Below are positions 18,488-26,940 of a DNA stretch of 48,039 bases, piece after piece; position 1 is the first letter of the stretch; each line of letters starts with the position of its first letter. Both the position numbers and the translations under genes were made by a program. Below the pieces are notes generated by a model. That model was not told where the DNA came from and did no database searches. It saw only the letters and a list, made by a program, of their open reading frames with translations. This DNA comes from Caulobacteraceae bacterium (GTDB lineage Bacteria; Pseudomonadota; Alphaproteobacteria; Caulobacterales; Caulobacteraceae): positions 1 to 48,039 of the forward strand of contig JAIEQA010000021.1 in the NCBI GenBank assembly GCA_019748095.1. The letters are read 5' to 3'.

Positions 18488-18504
18488 GCTGCACTGGCCA
18501 TATT

Positions 18505-18520
18505 GTGCGGAAATCCGCAC
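18505..18520. promoter_or_regulatory. DctD-like operator, site 2
   Basis: GTGCGGAAATCCGCAC has perfect 7-base arms (GTGCGGA/TCCGCAC) around AA. It is placed between divergent dctA and dctB on the same helix face as site 1. It probably binds a DctD dimer and may also allow autoregulation of dctBD. Confidence 0.65.
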
Positions 18521-18580
18521 GATGCCGGGATGATCCCGACAGGAGCCACACGGATCCGCCGCCTCCTGGCGAGGCCCACG

Positions 18581-20365
18581 ATGAGGCCCTGGATCGGCCT
18601 CGTGGCCGGCTGGCTGACTGTCACGGTGCTGGCGATGACCGCTGCCGGGGAACTGGCACGACGCGATGCGCTGGCGGAGCTCCGGCAACAGGCTGAAGCC
18701 AATGCGGTGCTGCATGCTGCCGTGCTGCGAAGTGAACTGGAGAAGCAACGATCCGTCCCCGTTGTTCTCGCACAGGACCCGGAAATCAGGGCTCTCCTTG
18801 CCGGTCCGGGCCCGGACCGCGCCGACCGCGTCAGCGCCAAGCTCGAGGCGCTGGCGCTCCAGACCCGGGCGGCGGCGATCTATGTCCTCGATGATCAAGG
18901 CTTCGCAGTCGCCGCCAGCAACTGGCGTGAACCGACCAGTTTCGTGGGGTCCAACTACGCCTTCCGGCCCTATTTCACCGGAGCCATCGCGCGCGGCGAC
19001 GCCGAGTTCTTCGCGCTGGGCACCGTCAGTGGACGGCCCGGCCTGTATCTGGCGCGGCGCATTGGAACTGCGGACGTCCCGCTGGGCGTCGTGGTGGTCA
19101 AGGTGGAATTCGACGGCCTCGAGGCGGAGTGGCGCGGCACCGGCGAGCCAGCCTTCGTGACCGATGCGCGGGGCGTCGTTCTTGTGACCAGCGAGCCGGA
19201 CTGGCGCTTTCGCCGCAGTCGCGAGCTGACCGCGCTTGAACGACAGGACATCCTCGCCGACCAGACCCTGAGTGGTCAGGCCCTGACACCCCTGCCCTTC
19301 AGGGACGAACCCGGCACGGTCGTCCGCATCACAGACGGCTTGCGGACAGGCGAATGGATGGTGGCGCGGGTCCGGACCGACACCCCGGGCTGGACACTGC
19401 ACCTGCTCGACCCCGTCGGCCGGGCCCTTGTCGGCAGCACCAACAACGCCCGCATCATCGCACTCCTCGTGGTCACCCTGATTGCGACGGCCGCCGGGGT
19501 CATGCTGCGACGCCGGCAACAGGCGGCCGCACGCGCTGTGGCCGAAGAAGCGTCCCGGACGGAGCTGGAGCGGCGGATCGACGAGCGCACGCTGGAGCTG
19601 CGCGATACCAACAGCCGTCTGAGCAGTGAAATCAAGGAACGCCGCCGCGCGGAGGCCAGCCGGGAGGTCCTCCGAGAGGAGCTGTTTCAGGCCAGCCGGC
19701 TGGCCACCCTGGGCCAGATCGCCGCCGGGGTGGCGCACGAGATCAATCAGCCAGTCGCCGCCATCCGGACCCATGCCGACAGCGCGACGGCCTACATCGA
19801 ACGAGGCGATCCGGACGGGGCAAGGCGCAATCTCGTCCGCGTCGCGGAACTGACCGGTCGGATCGGGACGATCACGGATGAGTTGCGCGCCTTCTCGCGC
19901 AAGGCCAGCCGGACCGTGTCGGCCGTCTCGCCCGCTACGGCCATTGATGGTGCCCTGCTGCTGATCGGACATCGCCTGCGTGAAAGCGGCGTACGGTTGA
20001 ACCGGACAGGCAACGAACAGATCAGGGTGATGGCCGATCCGGTGCGTCTGGAACAGGTCATCGTCAATCTGATCCAGAACGCCTTTGAGGCGATGACGGG
20101 GGAGGCAACACTCGATCCGACGTTGACCATTGATGTGAGCTCGGACCGGGAGCGCGTGGACATCGTCATCGCCGATAACGGACCGGGTATCGATCCGGCC
20201 ATCGCGGCCAGTCTGTTCACGCCGTTCGTTACGACAAAGGACAAGGGTCTTGGCCTCGGGCTGGTCATCTGCCGCGATATCGTCGCCGGGTTCGGCGGCG
20301 AGTTGAGCCTGCGGTCCACCACCGGGGGCGCGGCGTTCGTGATCAGCCTGAAGAGCACGCCATGA
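18581..20365 (+). CDS. dctB: C4-dicarboxylate sensor histidine kinase DctB
   Basis: 594 aa from the ATG at 18581, preceded by GAGG at 18571-18574. An in-frame ATG at 18530 is an alternative with a poorer ribosome site; it would add a basic N-terminal tail. TM1 spans about residues 4-24 and TM2 about 290-310. They flank a periplasmic double-Cache-type sensor domain (AIYVLDDQGFAVAASNWREP, GSNYAFRPYF). A coiled coil then leads to the H-box GQIAAGVAHEINQPVAAIR with His386. N, G1 and G2 boxes follow (NLIQNAFEAM, IADNGPGID, GLGLGLVICRDI). It phosphorylates DctD in response to periplasmic dicarboxylates. It overlaps dctD by four bases (ATGA). Confidence 0.95.
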   Translation: MRPWIGLVAGWLTVTVLAMTAAGELARRDALAELRQQAEANAVLHAAVLRSELEKQRSVPVVLAQDPEIRALLAGPGPDRADRVSAKLEALALQTRAAAIYVLDDQGFAVAASNWREPTSFVGSNYAFRPYFTGAIARGDAEFFALGTVSGRPGLYLARRIGTADVPLGVVVVKVEFDGLEAEWRGTGEPAFVTDARGVVLVTSEPDWRFRRSRELTALERQDILADQTLSGQALTPLPFRDEPGTVVRITDGLRTGEWMVARVRTDTPGWTLHLLDPVGRALVGSTNNARIIALLVVTLIATAAGVMLRRRQQAAARAVAEEASRTELERRIDERTLELRDTNSRLSSEIKERRRAEASREVLREELFQASRLATLGQIAAGVAHEINQPVAAIRTHADSATAYIERGDPDGARRNLVRVAELTGRIGTITDELRAFSRKASRTVSAVSPATAIDGALLLIGHRLRESGVRLNRTGNEQIRVMADPVRLEQVIVNLIQNAFEAMTGEATLDPTLTIDVSSDRERVDIVIADNGPGIDPAIAASLFTPFVTTKDKGLGLGLVICRDIVAGFGGELSLRSTTGGAAFVISLKSTP

Positions 20366-21723
20366 ATTTCGCCCGGCCCTGTGCGGTCACCCTGATCGAT
20401 GACGACGAGGATTTCCGCGCGGCCCTGGTCGAACGGCTCCGTCTCCAGGACCTCGAGGTCCGTGAATTCGCTTCGGCCGAAGCGGCGCTGAAGGTTCTGA
20501 ACGCAGACTATCCCGGCGTGGTGGTTACCGACCTGCGGATGCCCGGGATGGACGGACGCGGTCTGTTGAGCAGACTTCAATCCATGGACCCGGACCTGCC
20601 GGTGGTCATGATCACGGGCCATGGCGACATCGCCGAAGCCGTCGAGGCGCTTCGACATGGAGCCTATGATTTCGTCGCCAAACCCTTTGACTTCGCGCGC
20701 CTGAACGAGAGCCTTGTCCGGGCGCTCGAGAAGCGGGGCCTCGTGCTCGACAACCGGGCGCTGGTGCTGGCGGCCGCGCGCGCGCGGCCCGGGACCACCC
20801 TATTGGGTGCCAGTCCGGCCATCGAGCGTCTGCGATCTGTTATTGACCAGATCGCAGACGCCGAGATGGACGTCCTGATCGAGGGCCCGACAGGGGTCGG
20901 CAAGGAGGTCGTCGCGCGGGCGCTGCACGAGGGCGGCCGGCGCCGCGTCCACCGGTTCGTGGCGATGAACTGTGGGGCCTTGCCCGAAGGGCTGATCGAA
21001 ACGGAGCTGTTCGGATCAGAGCCCGGGGCCTTTCCAGGGGCCCTGCGTCGACGGATCGGGCTTGTGGAGCAGAGCCATCGCGGCACCCTGTTCCTGGACG
21101 AGGTCGAGAGTCTGTCTCCAGCCGCCCAACTGGCCATCCTCCGGGTGGTCGAACAGCGTGAGATCCAGCCGATCGGGGCGGCCGCGGCTCGCAGGCTTGA
21201 CCTGCGCATTCTCTCTGCCTCCAAAATCGACCTTGCAGATGCGGTGGCCCGGGGCCGTTTCCGCGATGACCTGTACCATCGGCTGAATGTCGTGAAGCTC
21301 AGGGTACCGCCTCTCGTCGAACGCCGCGAGGATATCCCCCTGCTGTTCGCACATTTCCTCGCGCTGGCGGGCAAGGCCCACGGACAGTCACCCAAGCCCC
21401 TCTCCGCCGAGGGCCATCGCCGCCTCGTCGAACACCTCTGGCCGGGCAATGTGCGTGAACTTGCCCATTTCGCTGAACGGGCCGCCTTGGGTCTTGAGGA
21501 GTCCGCGCTCGCACCGTCGGTCGAAGCCGGCGGGGGATTGGCGGACCAGATCGACCGCTATGAGAAGAGCATCCTCGAGGCCTCGCTCGCTCATCATGCA
21601 GGCGCGGTGAAGGCCGTTGGCGAGGCCCTGCGCCTGCCAAGGAAGACACTGTACGACAAGCTGGCCCGACATGGATTGAGCCCTTCCCGCTTCCGGACCA
21701 CCGCCCGTCAACCGACCACGTGA
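20362..21723 (+). CDS. dctD: DctD response regulator, AAA+ enhancer-binding type, variant GAFTGA loop
   Basis: 453 aa. The receiver domain is residues 1-120, with phospho-acceptor Asp57 in TDLRMPGMDG and Lys107. The AAA+ domain has Walker A GPTGVGKE (Lys181) and Walker B GTLFLDEVES (Asp246-Glu247). A Fis-type HTH lies at the end (AVGEALRLPRKTLYDKLARHG). It should activate dctA through the palindromes between dctA and dctB. The loop that normally reads GAFTGA and contacts sigma-54 is GAFPGA here (222-227, Pro225). Some DctD-like regulators may share this, so it may mark a subfamily. I found no convincing -24/-12 promoter before dctA. Confidence 0.95.
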   Translation: MNFARPCAVTLIDDDEDFRAALVERLRLQDLEVREFASAEAALKVLNADYPGVVVTDLRMPGMDGRGLLSRLQSMDPDLPVVMITGHGDIAEAVEALRHGAYDFVAKPFDFARLNESLVRALEKRGLVLDNRALVLAAARARPGTTLLGASPAIERLRSVIDQIADAEMDVLIEGPTGVGKEVVARALHEGGRRRVHRFVAMNCGALPEGLIETELFGSEPGAFPGALRRRIGLVEQSHRGTLFLDEVESLSPAAQLAILRVVEQREIQPIGAAAARRLDLRILSASKIDLADAVARGRFRDDLYHRLNVVKLRVPPLVERREDIPLLFAHFLALAGKAHGQSPKPLSAEGHRRLVEHLWPGNVRELAHFAERAALGLEESALAPSVEAGGGLADQIDRYEKSILEASLAHHAGAVKAVGEALRLPRKTLYDKLARHGLSPSRFRTTARQPTT

Positions 21724-21781
21724 GCGTTGGCATCACACCTGCCCGGGCGCCTGCGCGCTGTCGGCGGCGACGATTGCCGCT

Positions 21782-22183
21782 TCAGCCGCTGACACTGGCA
21801 AGCCGGGACAGGACCCAGGCTGCGATGACGATATGCGCGAGCGTGATGAGAACAGACAGGCCATGCAGCCATTTGAAACGTGCTTTCGAACCGGTGTCCG
21901 TCGCACGATTGATGGCCGGCATAAGCAGCTGGCGCGTGGGGATCACAGTCAAACCGATCGCCGCGAGGGCGAACGACAGCGACCGGTCAACGGGCCAGCT
22001 CAGGGCGGCGGCCAGGGCGGCGGTCGCCAGGACGAACAGATAGAAGTGAGGAAAGGCGCGGCGGATGGTCGGGCCTGCCGTTTCAGCAGGCAAGGCTGTG
22101 AACAGGAATGCCGCGAATCCAAACGAGTAGAGGACCATGCCGCCAAAGAGGAGAGCGGTGGTCAGAAGCGCAGCTGTCGTCAC
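21782..22183 (-). CDS. Small membrane protein, DUF4149/TMEM205-like
   Basis: 133 aa with four hydrophobic segments (about 3-30, 45-62, 67-85, 108-128). GTG start with GGAGAT eight bases upstream. The pattern of a hydrophobic hairpin, a conserved region FPHFYLFVLATAALAA and a late RFKWLHGLSVLITLAHI resembles DUF4149. Function is unknown. It is divergent from the DUF2805 gene and not clearly linked to dctD, whose end is 58 bases away and convergent. Confidence 0.7.
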   Translation of the reverse strand: MTTAALLTTALLFGGMVLYSFGFAAFLFTALPAETAGPTIRRAFPHFYLFVLATAALAAALSWPVDRSLSFALAAIGLTVIPTRQLLMPAINRATDTGSKARFKWLHGLSVLITLAHIVIAAWVLSRLASVSG

Positions 22184-22343
22184 CGGTCAGATCTCCAACA
22201 TTCGGGGTGTCGGCGTAGAGCCGCGGCGACGGCGGTCCAATGCGACACCTCGCCCCCATCCCGGACCCGCCTGAGGCCGGTCGGCTGTAGTAGGTTCCCG
22301 GCGTCGGCCAACCCGCGGCCATCAGCCCTGAAGCGACACGGCC

Positions 22344-22550
22344 ATGACCACTCTCGATCCATCGGCAGAGAGCGAGATCATCGAGATGGCGCTCTCCGAC
22401 CACGTGAGCTTCGAGGCGATACGCGATCTGTACGGCATGGGTCCCGAACAGGTCCAAAGGCTCATGCGAACCCGCCTGAAGACCGGGAGCTACCGGGCCT
22501 GGCGCAAGCGCGTCAGGCGTTTCAGCGATCGCAGGGCGGTCTACAAATGA
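22344..22550 (+). CDS. DUF2805 (TIGR03643) small protein
   Basis: 68 aa. It matches the small conserved family with the pattern EIIEMALSDHVSFEAI, a short spacer, then VQRLMRTRL and YRAWRKRV. The first half resembles a helix-turn-helix and the C-terminus is very basic, so nucleic-acid binding is possible but unproven. In many bacteria this gene neighbours photolyase/cryptochrome-like genes; none is present here. No strong Shine-Dalgarno is visible. Confidence 0.85.
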   Translation: MTTLDPSAESEIIEMALSDHVSFEAIRDLYGMGPEQVQRLMRTRLKTGSYRAWRKRVRRFSDRRAVYK

Positions 22551-22657
22551 CGCGCGCAGTGCACGCCCGGACCCCTGACCTCACCGCGTTCGATGGGCAG
22601 GTCTGTCAGGGCCTCGTGCGCGGTATCGGCGACCGGCTCGTGCAGGCTCTGGCGTGA
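22547..22657 (+). CDS. Possible 36-aa ORF coupled to DUF2805 gene
   Basis: ATG at 22547 overlaps the DUF2805 stop (ATGA). The peptide begins MTRAVHARTPDLTAFDG and ends GIGDRLVQALA. Codon use is G/C-ending like real genes here. I recognise no family. It may be a small protein, a truncated remnant or chance. Confidence 0.25.
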   Translation: MTRAVHARTPDLTAFDGQVCQGLVRGIGDRLVQALA

Positions 22658-22723
22658 ACCCCGCTCTCGCCAATAGCTGATGCCCGGTCCACGGCAGCAG
22701 CGGACCCGCGAAGCGCTTCAACT

Positions 22724-23134
22724 TCAGCCGATCACGCTCGAGGCGTCCGCCTTGCGGAGCGCCGCCAGTTCGTCGCGATCCAGCCCAAGGCGGACACCGA
22801 GTGTGCCGGTGCCTGCAAGCACCGGATGCTTGCGCAGGTAGATGTCGAGTGCCTCGATTTCGGCGTGGGCGACACAGGCTTTGGCGATGAGTGTCACGAC
22901 CCGTTCCTGCGTCGCGTAGTGGGCCGCACGCGCAATCTGGTCGATCTGCACAATCAGCGGATCATAGTCGAAGACAAGCGTCATCTCGTCCTGGTCGATC
23001 AGAATGAGACTCCTGGCGACCGTGAGCGTGAGGTCGAGCAGGTGGCAATCGGGGACCACATCGCCGGGGCCGTAGGTGCCGATACGGACCGCCAGTTCGA
23101 GGTCGCGTAGCTCGATCATGCAATTGCGCGTCAT
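22724..23134 (-). CDS. Dihydroneopterin aldolase-like protein (FolB family)
   Basis: 136 aa from the ATG at 23134; a TTG extension to 23182 and an ATG at 23119 are alternatives. It shows the tunnelling-fold family pattern: IELRDLELAVRIGTYGPGD, then Tyr in VFDYDPLIVQI, Glu in ATQERVVTLIAKAC, and a Lys region LRKHPVLAGTGTLGVRLGL. These correspond to FolB positions for pterin binding and catalysis (Tyr, Glu, Lys). FolB splits dihydroneopterin in folate synthesis. No other folate gene is nearby, so this could be a paralogue with another pterin-related job. Confidence 0.78.
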   Translation of the reverse strand: MTRNCMIELRDLELAVRIGTYGPGDVVPDCHLLDLTLTVARSLILIDQDEMTLVFDYDPLIVQIDQIARAAHYATQERVVTLIAKACVAHAEIEALDIYLRKHPVLAGTGTLGVRLGLDRDELAALRKADASSVIG

Positions 23135-23332
23135 ATTGTCGGTGATCGCCTGGTGGTGAACTCGCGCGCTCTGATAGCGCAATGCAGACGGTCAGTCTGA
23201 CTTCTGATCCTCCCTCGGTCTGGCGGGAGATGGGGCGGGCGAGGCCGGAGCGGTCCGAGCCGGATCGGGCCGCTTAATCTGACCTTCATGGCTGGCCGGG
23301 CCCTATAGCGCGGAAATTGGAAGGGGATCGCC

Positions 23333-25111
23333 ATGAACTGGGCCCTGCTCGGCTTCGACGACGCTTTCGACCAGACCGGGGTCCATACCCGGGCCCAGGC
23401 CCTCGCCCGCGTCTTGATCGGGGTGCTGGTCTTCTTCACCGGTCTCACGGCCATCGCCCTGCCCACCATGCTGGCCTGGGCGGCGCTGCTGGCTGCAGGC
23501 GACACCACGCTGTGGATCGCCACCGACCCCCGCAACCAGGCCCGCCGCCCTCGCCTGTTTCGCGCTCTCCGCCTTGCGGCGACGGCCGTCTCGACCTGTG
23601 CCTGGGTCATCCTCGGCCTGCTCTGGTGGTGGTCGCCGGGGGACTACGCCAAGGCCGTCGCGGTCGCCCTCATCGGCGGCGTCCTGCTCTATACGGTGCG
23701 CGGCTGCCACCGCTCGCTGGCGCAGATGCTGGCTGCGGGCCTGCCGCCCTCCCTCGCCCTGTTGCTGCTGCCCTTCACCGCCGACGGGCTCAGGGAAACC
23801 GTCGGCCTGCTCGGGTCGCTGGCCCTGCTGGTGGCCTTTGCCGTCAGTTCCGGTGCCAATGCCTGGCGGGCGCACCGGGAGCTCCAGCGGGCCACCGGTG
23901 CCCTCGTGAACAAGCAGCATGAAGCCGAGGCGGCCAGCGTGGCCAAGAGCGAATTCCTCGCCAATATGAGCCATGAAATCCGCACTCCGCTGAACGGCGT
24001 GCTGGCGATGGCCCATATTCTCGACCAGGCGGATCTCCCGACACGCGAGAAGGAAGCCGCCCGTCTGATCTGCGCCTCGGGTGAAATGCTGGAACGCCTG
24101 CTGTCAGACGTGCTCGACCTCGCCAAGGTCGAGGCAGGCCAGCTTGAGATTGAAGCCGCCCCTTTCCACGCGGGGGAGATGACCCGCAACATCGTCGCGC
24201 TGTTCCGCCCCCGCGCGGACGAAAAGGGCGTGCGTCTTCTTGTCGACGTCGATCCGGCGGTCGATCAGACCTACCTCGGCGACGCGGTGCGGATCCGCCA
24301 GATCATCAACAATCTGGTGTCCAACGCGGTGAAGTTCACCGCTGAGGGCGATGTCCGGCTGAGCCTGGGGCCGGCCCCGGACGGCCGGCTCCGGTTCACC
24401 GTCGCCGATACCGGCGTGGGCTTCGATCCGGCCCTGAAAACCAGCCTGTTCGAAAGGTTCCAGCAGGCCGATGGCTCGATCACCCGTCGTTTCGGCGGCA
24501 CCGGGCTGGGGCTCGCGATCTCGCGCCATCTGGCCGAAATGATGGGCGGCGCGCTCGACTGTGACGGTGAGGTTGGCCGGGGGGCAGTCTTCTGGTTCGA
24601 TGTCGATCTGCCCGCGATTGCCGCCCTCGAGATCCAGCCGGAGCCCGGTTCGCACGATACGCCCGACGCCGCGCTGCGACTGCTCGTCGCCGACGACCAC
24701 CCCACCAACCTGAAGGTGGTGGAGATCATCCTGGCGCAACGGGGGCTCGCCGTGACCTGTGTGGCGGACGGGCGGGAGGCCGTCGCCGCCCATGCCGCCT
24801 CACGCTTCGATGTCATCCTGATGGACATGCAGATGCCGGTCATGGACGGTCTGACGGCGGTGCAGGAGATCCGCGCGGCGGAGGCGCGATCGGGGCAGGC
24901 GCGCACGCCCATCGTCATGCTGACGGCCAATGCCATGCCGGAACATGTCCGCGCCGGCCAGCTGGCCGGGGCCGACGGCCATCTGACCAAACCCCTGACC
25001 CCGACAAGCCTGTTCGCTGCACTGGCCGAGGCGATGGCGCTCCGGTCGCCGGTGTCGGCCGGAGCCGATCCCGGCCCGGATCCCGCGCAGACGGCGAACC
25101 GGGCGGGCTAG
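23333..25111 (+). CDS. Hybrid sensor histidine kinase with receiver domain
   Basis: 592 aa; AAGGGG precedes the start. The N-terminal 175 residues contain about five or six membrane helices with no periplasmic sensor loop, so it probably senses a membrane or intracellular cue. The HisKA domain has His214 in KSEFLANMSHEIRTPLNGV. HATPase follows (NNLVSNAVKFT, VADTGVGFDP, GGTGLGLAISRHLAEMMGG). The C-terminal receiver has Asp498 in ILMDMQMPVMDG and Lys in DGHLTKPLTP. No HTH or dedicated regulator gene adjoins it, so its phosphorelay partner (an Hpt protein) must lie elsewhere. Confidence 0.94.
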   Translation: MNWALLGFDDAFDQTGVHTRAQALARVLIGVLVFFTGLTAIALPTMLAWAALLAAGDTTLWIATDPRNQARRPRLFRALRLAATAVSTCAWVILGLLWWWSPGDYAKAVAVALIGGVLLYTVRGCHRSLAQMLAAGLPPSLALLLLPFTADGLRETVGLLGSLALLVAFAVSSGANAWRAHRELQRATGALVNKQHEAEAASVAKSEFLANMSHEIRTPLNGVLAMAHILDQADLPTREKEAARLICASGEMLERLLSDVLDLAKVEAGQLEIEAAPFHAGEMTRNIVALFRPRADEKGVRLLVDVDPAVDQTYLGDAVRIRQIINNLVSNAVKFTAEGDVRLSLGPAPDGRLRFTVADTGVGFDPALKTSLFERFQQADGSITRRFGGTGLGLAISRHLAEMMGGALDCDGEVGRGAVFWFDVDLPAIAALEIQPEPGSHDTPDAALRLLVADDHPTNLKVVEIILAQRGLAVTCVADGREAVAAHAASRFDVILMDMQMPVMDGLTAVQEIRAAEARSGQARTPIVMLTANAMPEHVRAGQLAGADGHLTKPLTPTSLFAALAEAMALRSPVSAGADPGPDPAQTANRAG

Positions 25112-25410
25112 CGACCCCTGCAGGTGCCGCCCATCCCCCCATCTTCCGACCGGTGGCGCGCCGGTGCGTCCGATCGGAGGCCCTGTGATTGAGCGGTTTC
25201 AGACCCTGAAGCCGGTCGCGGGCGGCTGGCGACCTCCGCCCGGGGGTGCGACCGAGCGAAGCGGTCAGGGGCCTGGCCGAGCCCGTCGGCTGTACTCGAT
25301 TTGCCAGCGCGTGCGATGACGCAACGGCGGGCGCGCGCGGGTGTCGTCGAGGCCCGTGTTGCGGCCGCCGGGATGATGACCGCCCCGCGGTCCGGTATTG
25401 CGAGGTTGCC
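25112..25410. other. Intergenic region with two small hairpins
   Basis: This 299-base gap follows the kinase and precedes DUF547. ACCGG/CCGGT (25149-25165) and GACCG/CGGTC (25250-25266) can each form a short stem with a seven-base loop. Neither has a U-run. No convincing ORF or promoter stands out; GAGG at 25401-25404 is the DUF547 ribosome site. Confidence 0.4.
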
Positions 25411-26229
25411 ATGACCCCACCCTCCAGACGAACTGTGGTTCTGGCCGCCGTCGCCGGCCTGGTGGCAGGCCCGGCTGTGGCCCGCCAGGTCAGGGGCTTC
25501 ACCGTCGACCGGTCCGGGACCGGCACCGCCGACCACGCCGCCTTCGACAGCCTGCTGGCCCTGCGCGCGCGCAACTCGCGCGATGGCGTCGTTCGGGTGG
25601 ACTATGCCGGCTGGGCGAGCTCGGGCGCGGACCGGCGCGCCCTTGCGGCCTATATCGCCGGCCTTTCCCGGCTGGACCCCCTGCGCCTGACCCGGCCCGA
25701 ACAGTTCGCCTTCTGGGCCAACCTCTACAATGCGGTGACCCTCGAACTGGTGCTGGAAGCCTGGCCGGTGCGATCGATCCGGGCGCTTCGTTCCGGGCTG
25801 TCGCCCGGGCCGTGGCGGCGAACCCTGGCCAGCGTCAGCGGCGTCGACCTGTCGCTCGACGATATCGAACACGGCATTCTGAGAACCGGCTGGGCGGAGC
25901 CGCGTGTCCACTATGCGGTCAACTGCGCCTCGATCGGCTGTCCGAACCTGCCCCTGCGGGCCCTGCGCGGAGCCACGCTGGGGCCGGTCCTCGACGCGGC
26001 GGCGCGGGCCTATGTGAACCATCCGCGCGGCGTGCGCATTGAAGACGACAGACTGGTCGTGTCCTCGATCTACAAATGGTATGCGGCGGACTTCGGCGGG
26101 TCTGACGCCCGCGTCATCGCCCATCTGGCCCGCTTCGCCGACGAACCGCTGAAGGCCCGGCTTGAGGGCGCGACCCGGATCCACCGCGATGTCTATGACT
26201 GGTCGATCAATGCCATACCGGGGAGCTGA
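25411..26229 (+). CDS. DUF547 protein, exported
   Basis: 272 aa from the ATG at 25411, with GAGG six bases upstream; an upstream in-frame extension lacks such a site. A short signal-like N-terminus (RRTVVLAAVAGLVAGPAVA) is followed by the DUF547 core. Hallmarks are VDYAGWAS, FAFWANLYNAVTLELVL near residues 105-120, DIEHGILR and the motif HYAVNCASIGCPNLPLRAL. The closing part has SSIYKWYAADFGG. The family includes a papain-like fold, but no biochemical role is established to my knowledge. It starts a run of tightly spaced genes (3-base gap, then a 4-base overlap) with TVP38 and a flavoprotein. Confidence 0.92.
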   Translation: MTPPSRRTVVLAAVAGLVAGPAVARQVRGFTVDRSGTGTADHAAFDSLLALRARNSRDGVVRVDYAGWASSGADRRALAAYIAGLSRLDPLRLTRPEQFAFWANLYNAVTLELVLEAWPVRSIRALRSGLSPGPWRRTLASVSGVDLSLDDIEHGILRTGWAEPRVHYAVNCASIGCPNLPLRALRGATLGPVLDAAARAYVNHPRGVRIEDDRLVVSSIYKWYAADFGGSDARVIAHLARFADEPLKARLEGATRIHRDVYDWSINAIPGS

Positions 26230-26232
26230 GCT

Positions 26233-26940
26233 GTGGAAACCGTCAAACGCTTCGTCCCGCTGATCGTCCTGGTCGTCGCGGTGATCGCCGTGCTCGCCAG
26301 CGGCGTGACGCGCTATCTCAGTCTGGATGCGCTCCAGGCCAATGAGCAGGCCCTGCGCGCGTTCATCGCCAGCAACCTGGTTCTGGCCCTGCTGGCGTTT
26401 GTGGCCGTCTATGCCCTGGCCACGGCCGTCAGTCTGCCGGGGGCCGTGATCCTCACACTCGCAGGCGGCTATCTGTTCGATACCTGGCTGGGCGGAACCG
26501 CCACGGTGATCGGAGCCACGATCGGCGCGGTGCTGGTCTTCTATGCGGTGCGCACCTCGCTGGGCGAGGCCCTGCGCCACAAGGCCGAGACCTCCGGTGG
26601 GACGCTGAAACGCGTCATCGACGGCGTCAGCAAGGGAGCGTTCGGCTATATACTGACGCTGCGGCTGATCCCGCTGGCCCCTTTCTGGCTGGTCAATGTC
26701 GCCGCCGCGCTCGCCCATGCCCCCTTGCGGGCCTATGCCCTGGCGACCTTCATCGGGATCATGCCGGCGACCTTCATCTACAGCGGCATCGGGGCCGGCA
26801 TCGGGGCCCTCGTCACCCGGGGCGAAACGCCGGATCTGGGCGTGATCTTCGAACCGATCGTTCTGCTGCCTCTTGTAGCGCTCGGCCTGCTGTCGCTCGC
26901 CACGACGCTGTATCAGAACCGCAAGGGACGCACGCTGTGA
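26233..26940 (+). CDS. TVP38/TMEM64 family membrane protein
   Basis: 235 aa, GTG start three bases after DUF547, with GGGAG upstream. Helices are at about 7-24, 47-80, 90-112, 135-185 and 210-227. The SNARE-associated/DedA-like motifs are LPGAVILTLAGGYLFDTWLG and LRLIPLAPFWLVNVAAALAH, the latter matching the R-x-I/P-x-x-P-F-x-L-x-N pattern. Relatives are linked to lipid scrambling or flipping and membrane homeostasis; substrates vary. Fusion-like association with the next pyridine-nucleotide oxidoreductase is common in proteobacteria. Confidence 0.92.
   Translation: METVKRFVPLIVLVVAVIAVLASGVTRYLSLDALQANEQALRAFIASNLVLALLAFVAVYALATAVSLPGAVILTLAGGYLFDTWLGGTATVIGATIGAVLVFYAVRTSLGEALRHKAETSGGTLKRVIDGVSKGAFGYILTLRLIPLAPFWLVNVAAALAHAPLRAYALATFIGIMPATFIYSGIGAGIGALVTRGETPDLGVIFEPIVLLPLVALGLLSLATTLYQNRKGRTL

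Noticed and set aside
18470..18580. N-terminal extension of DctB starting at a TTG
   Set aside because: It would translate through both operator palindromes; better starts exist at 18530 and 18581.
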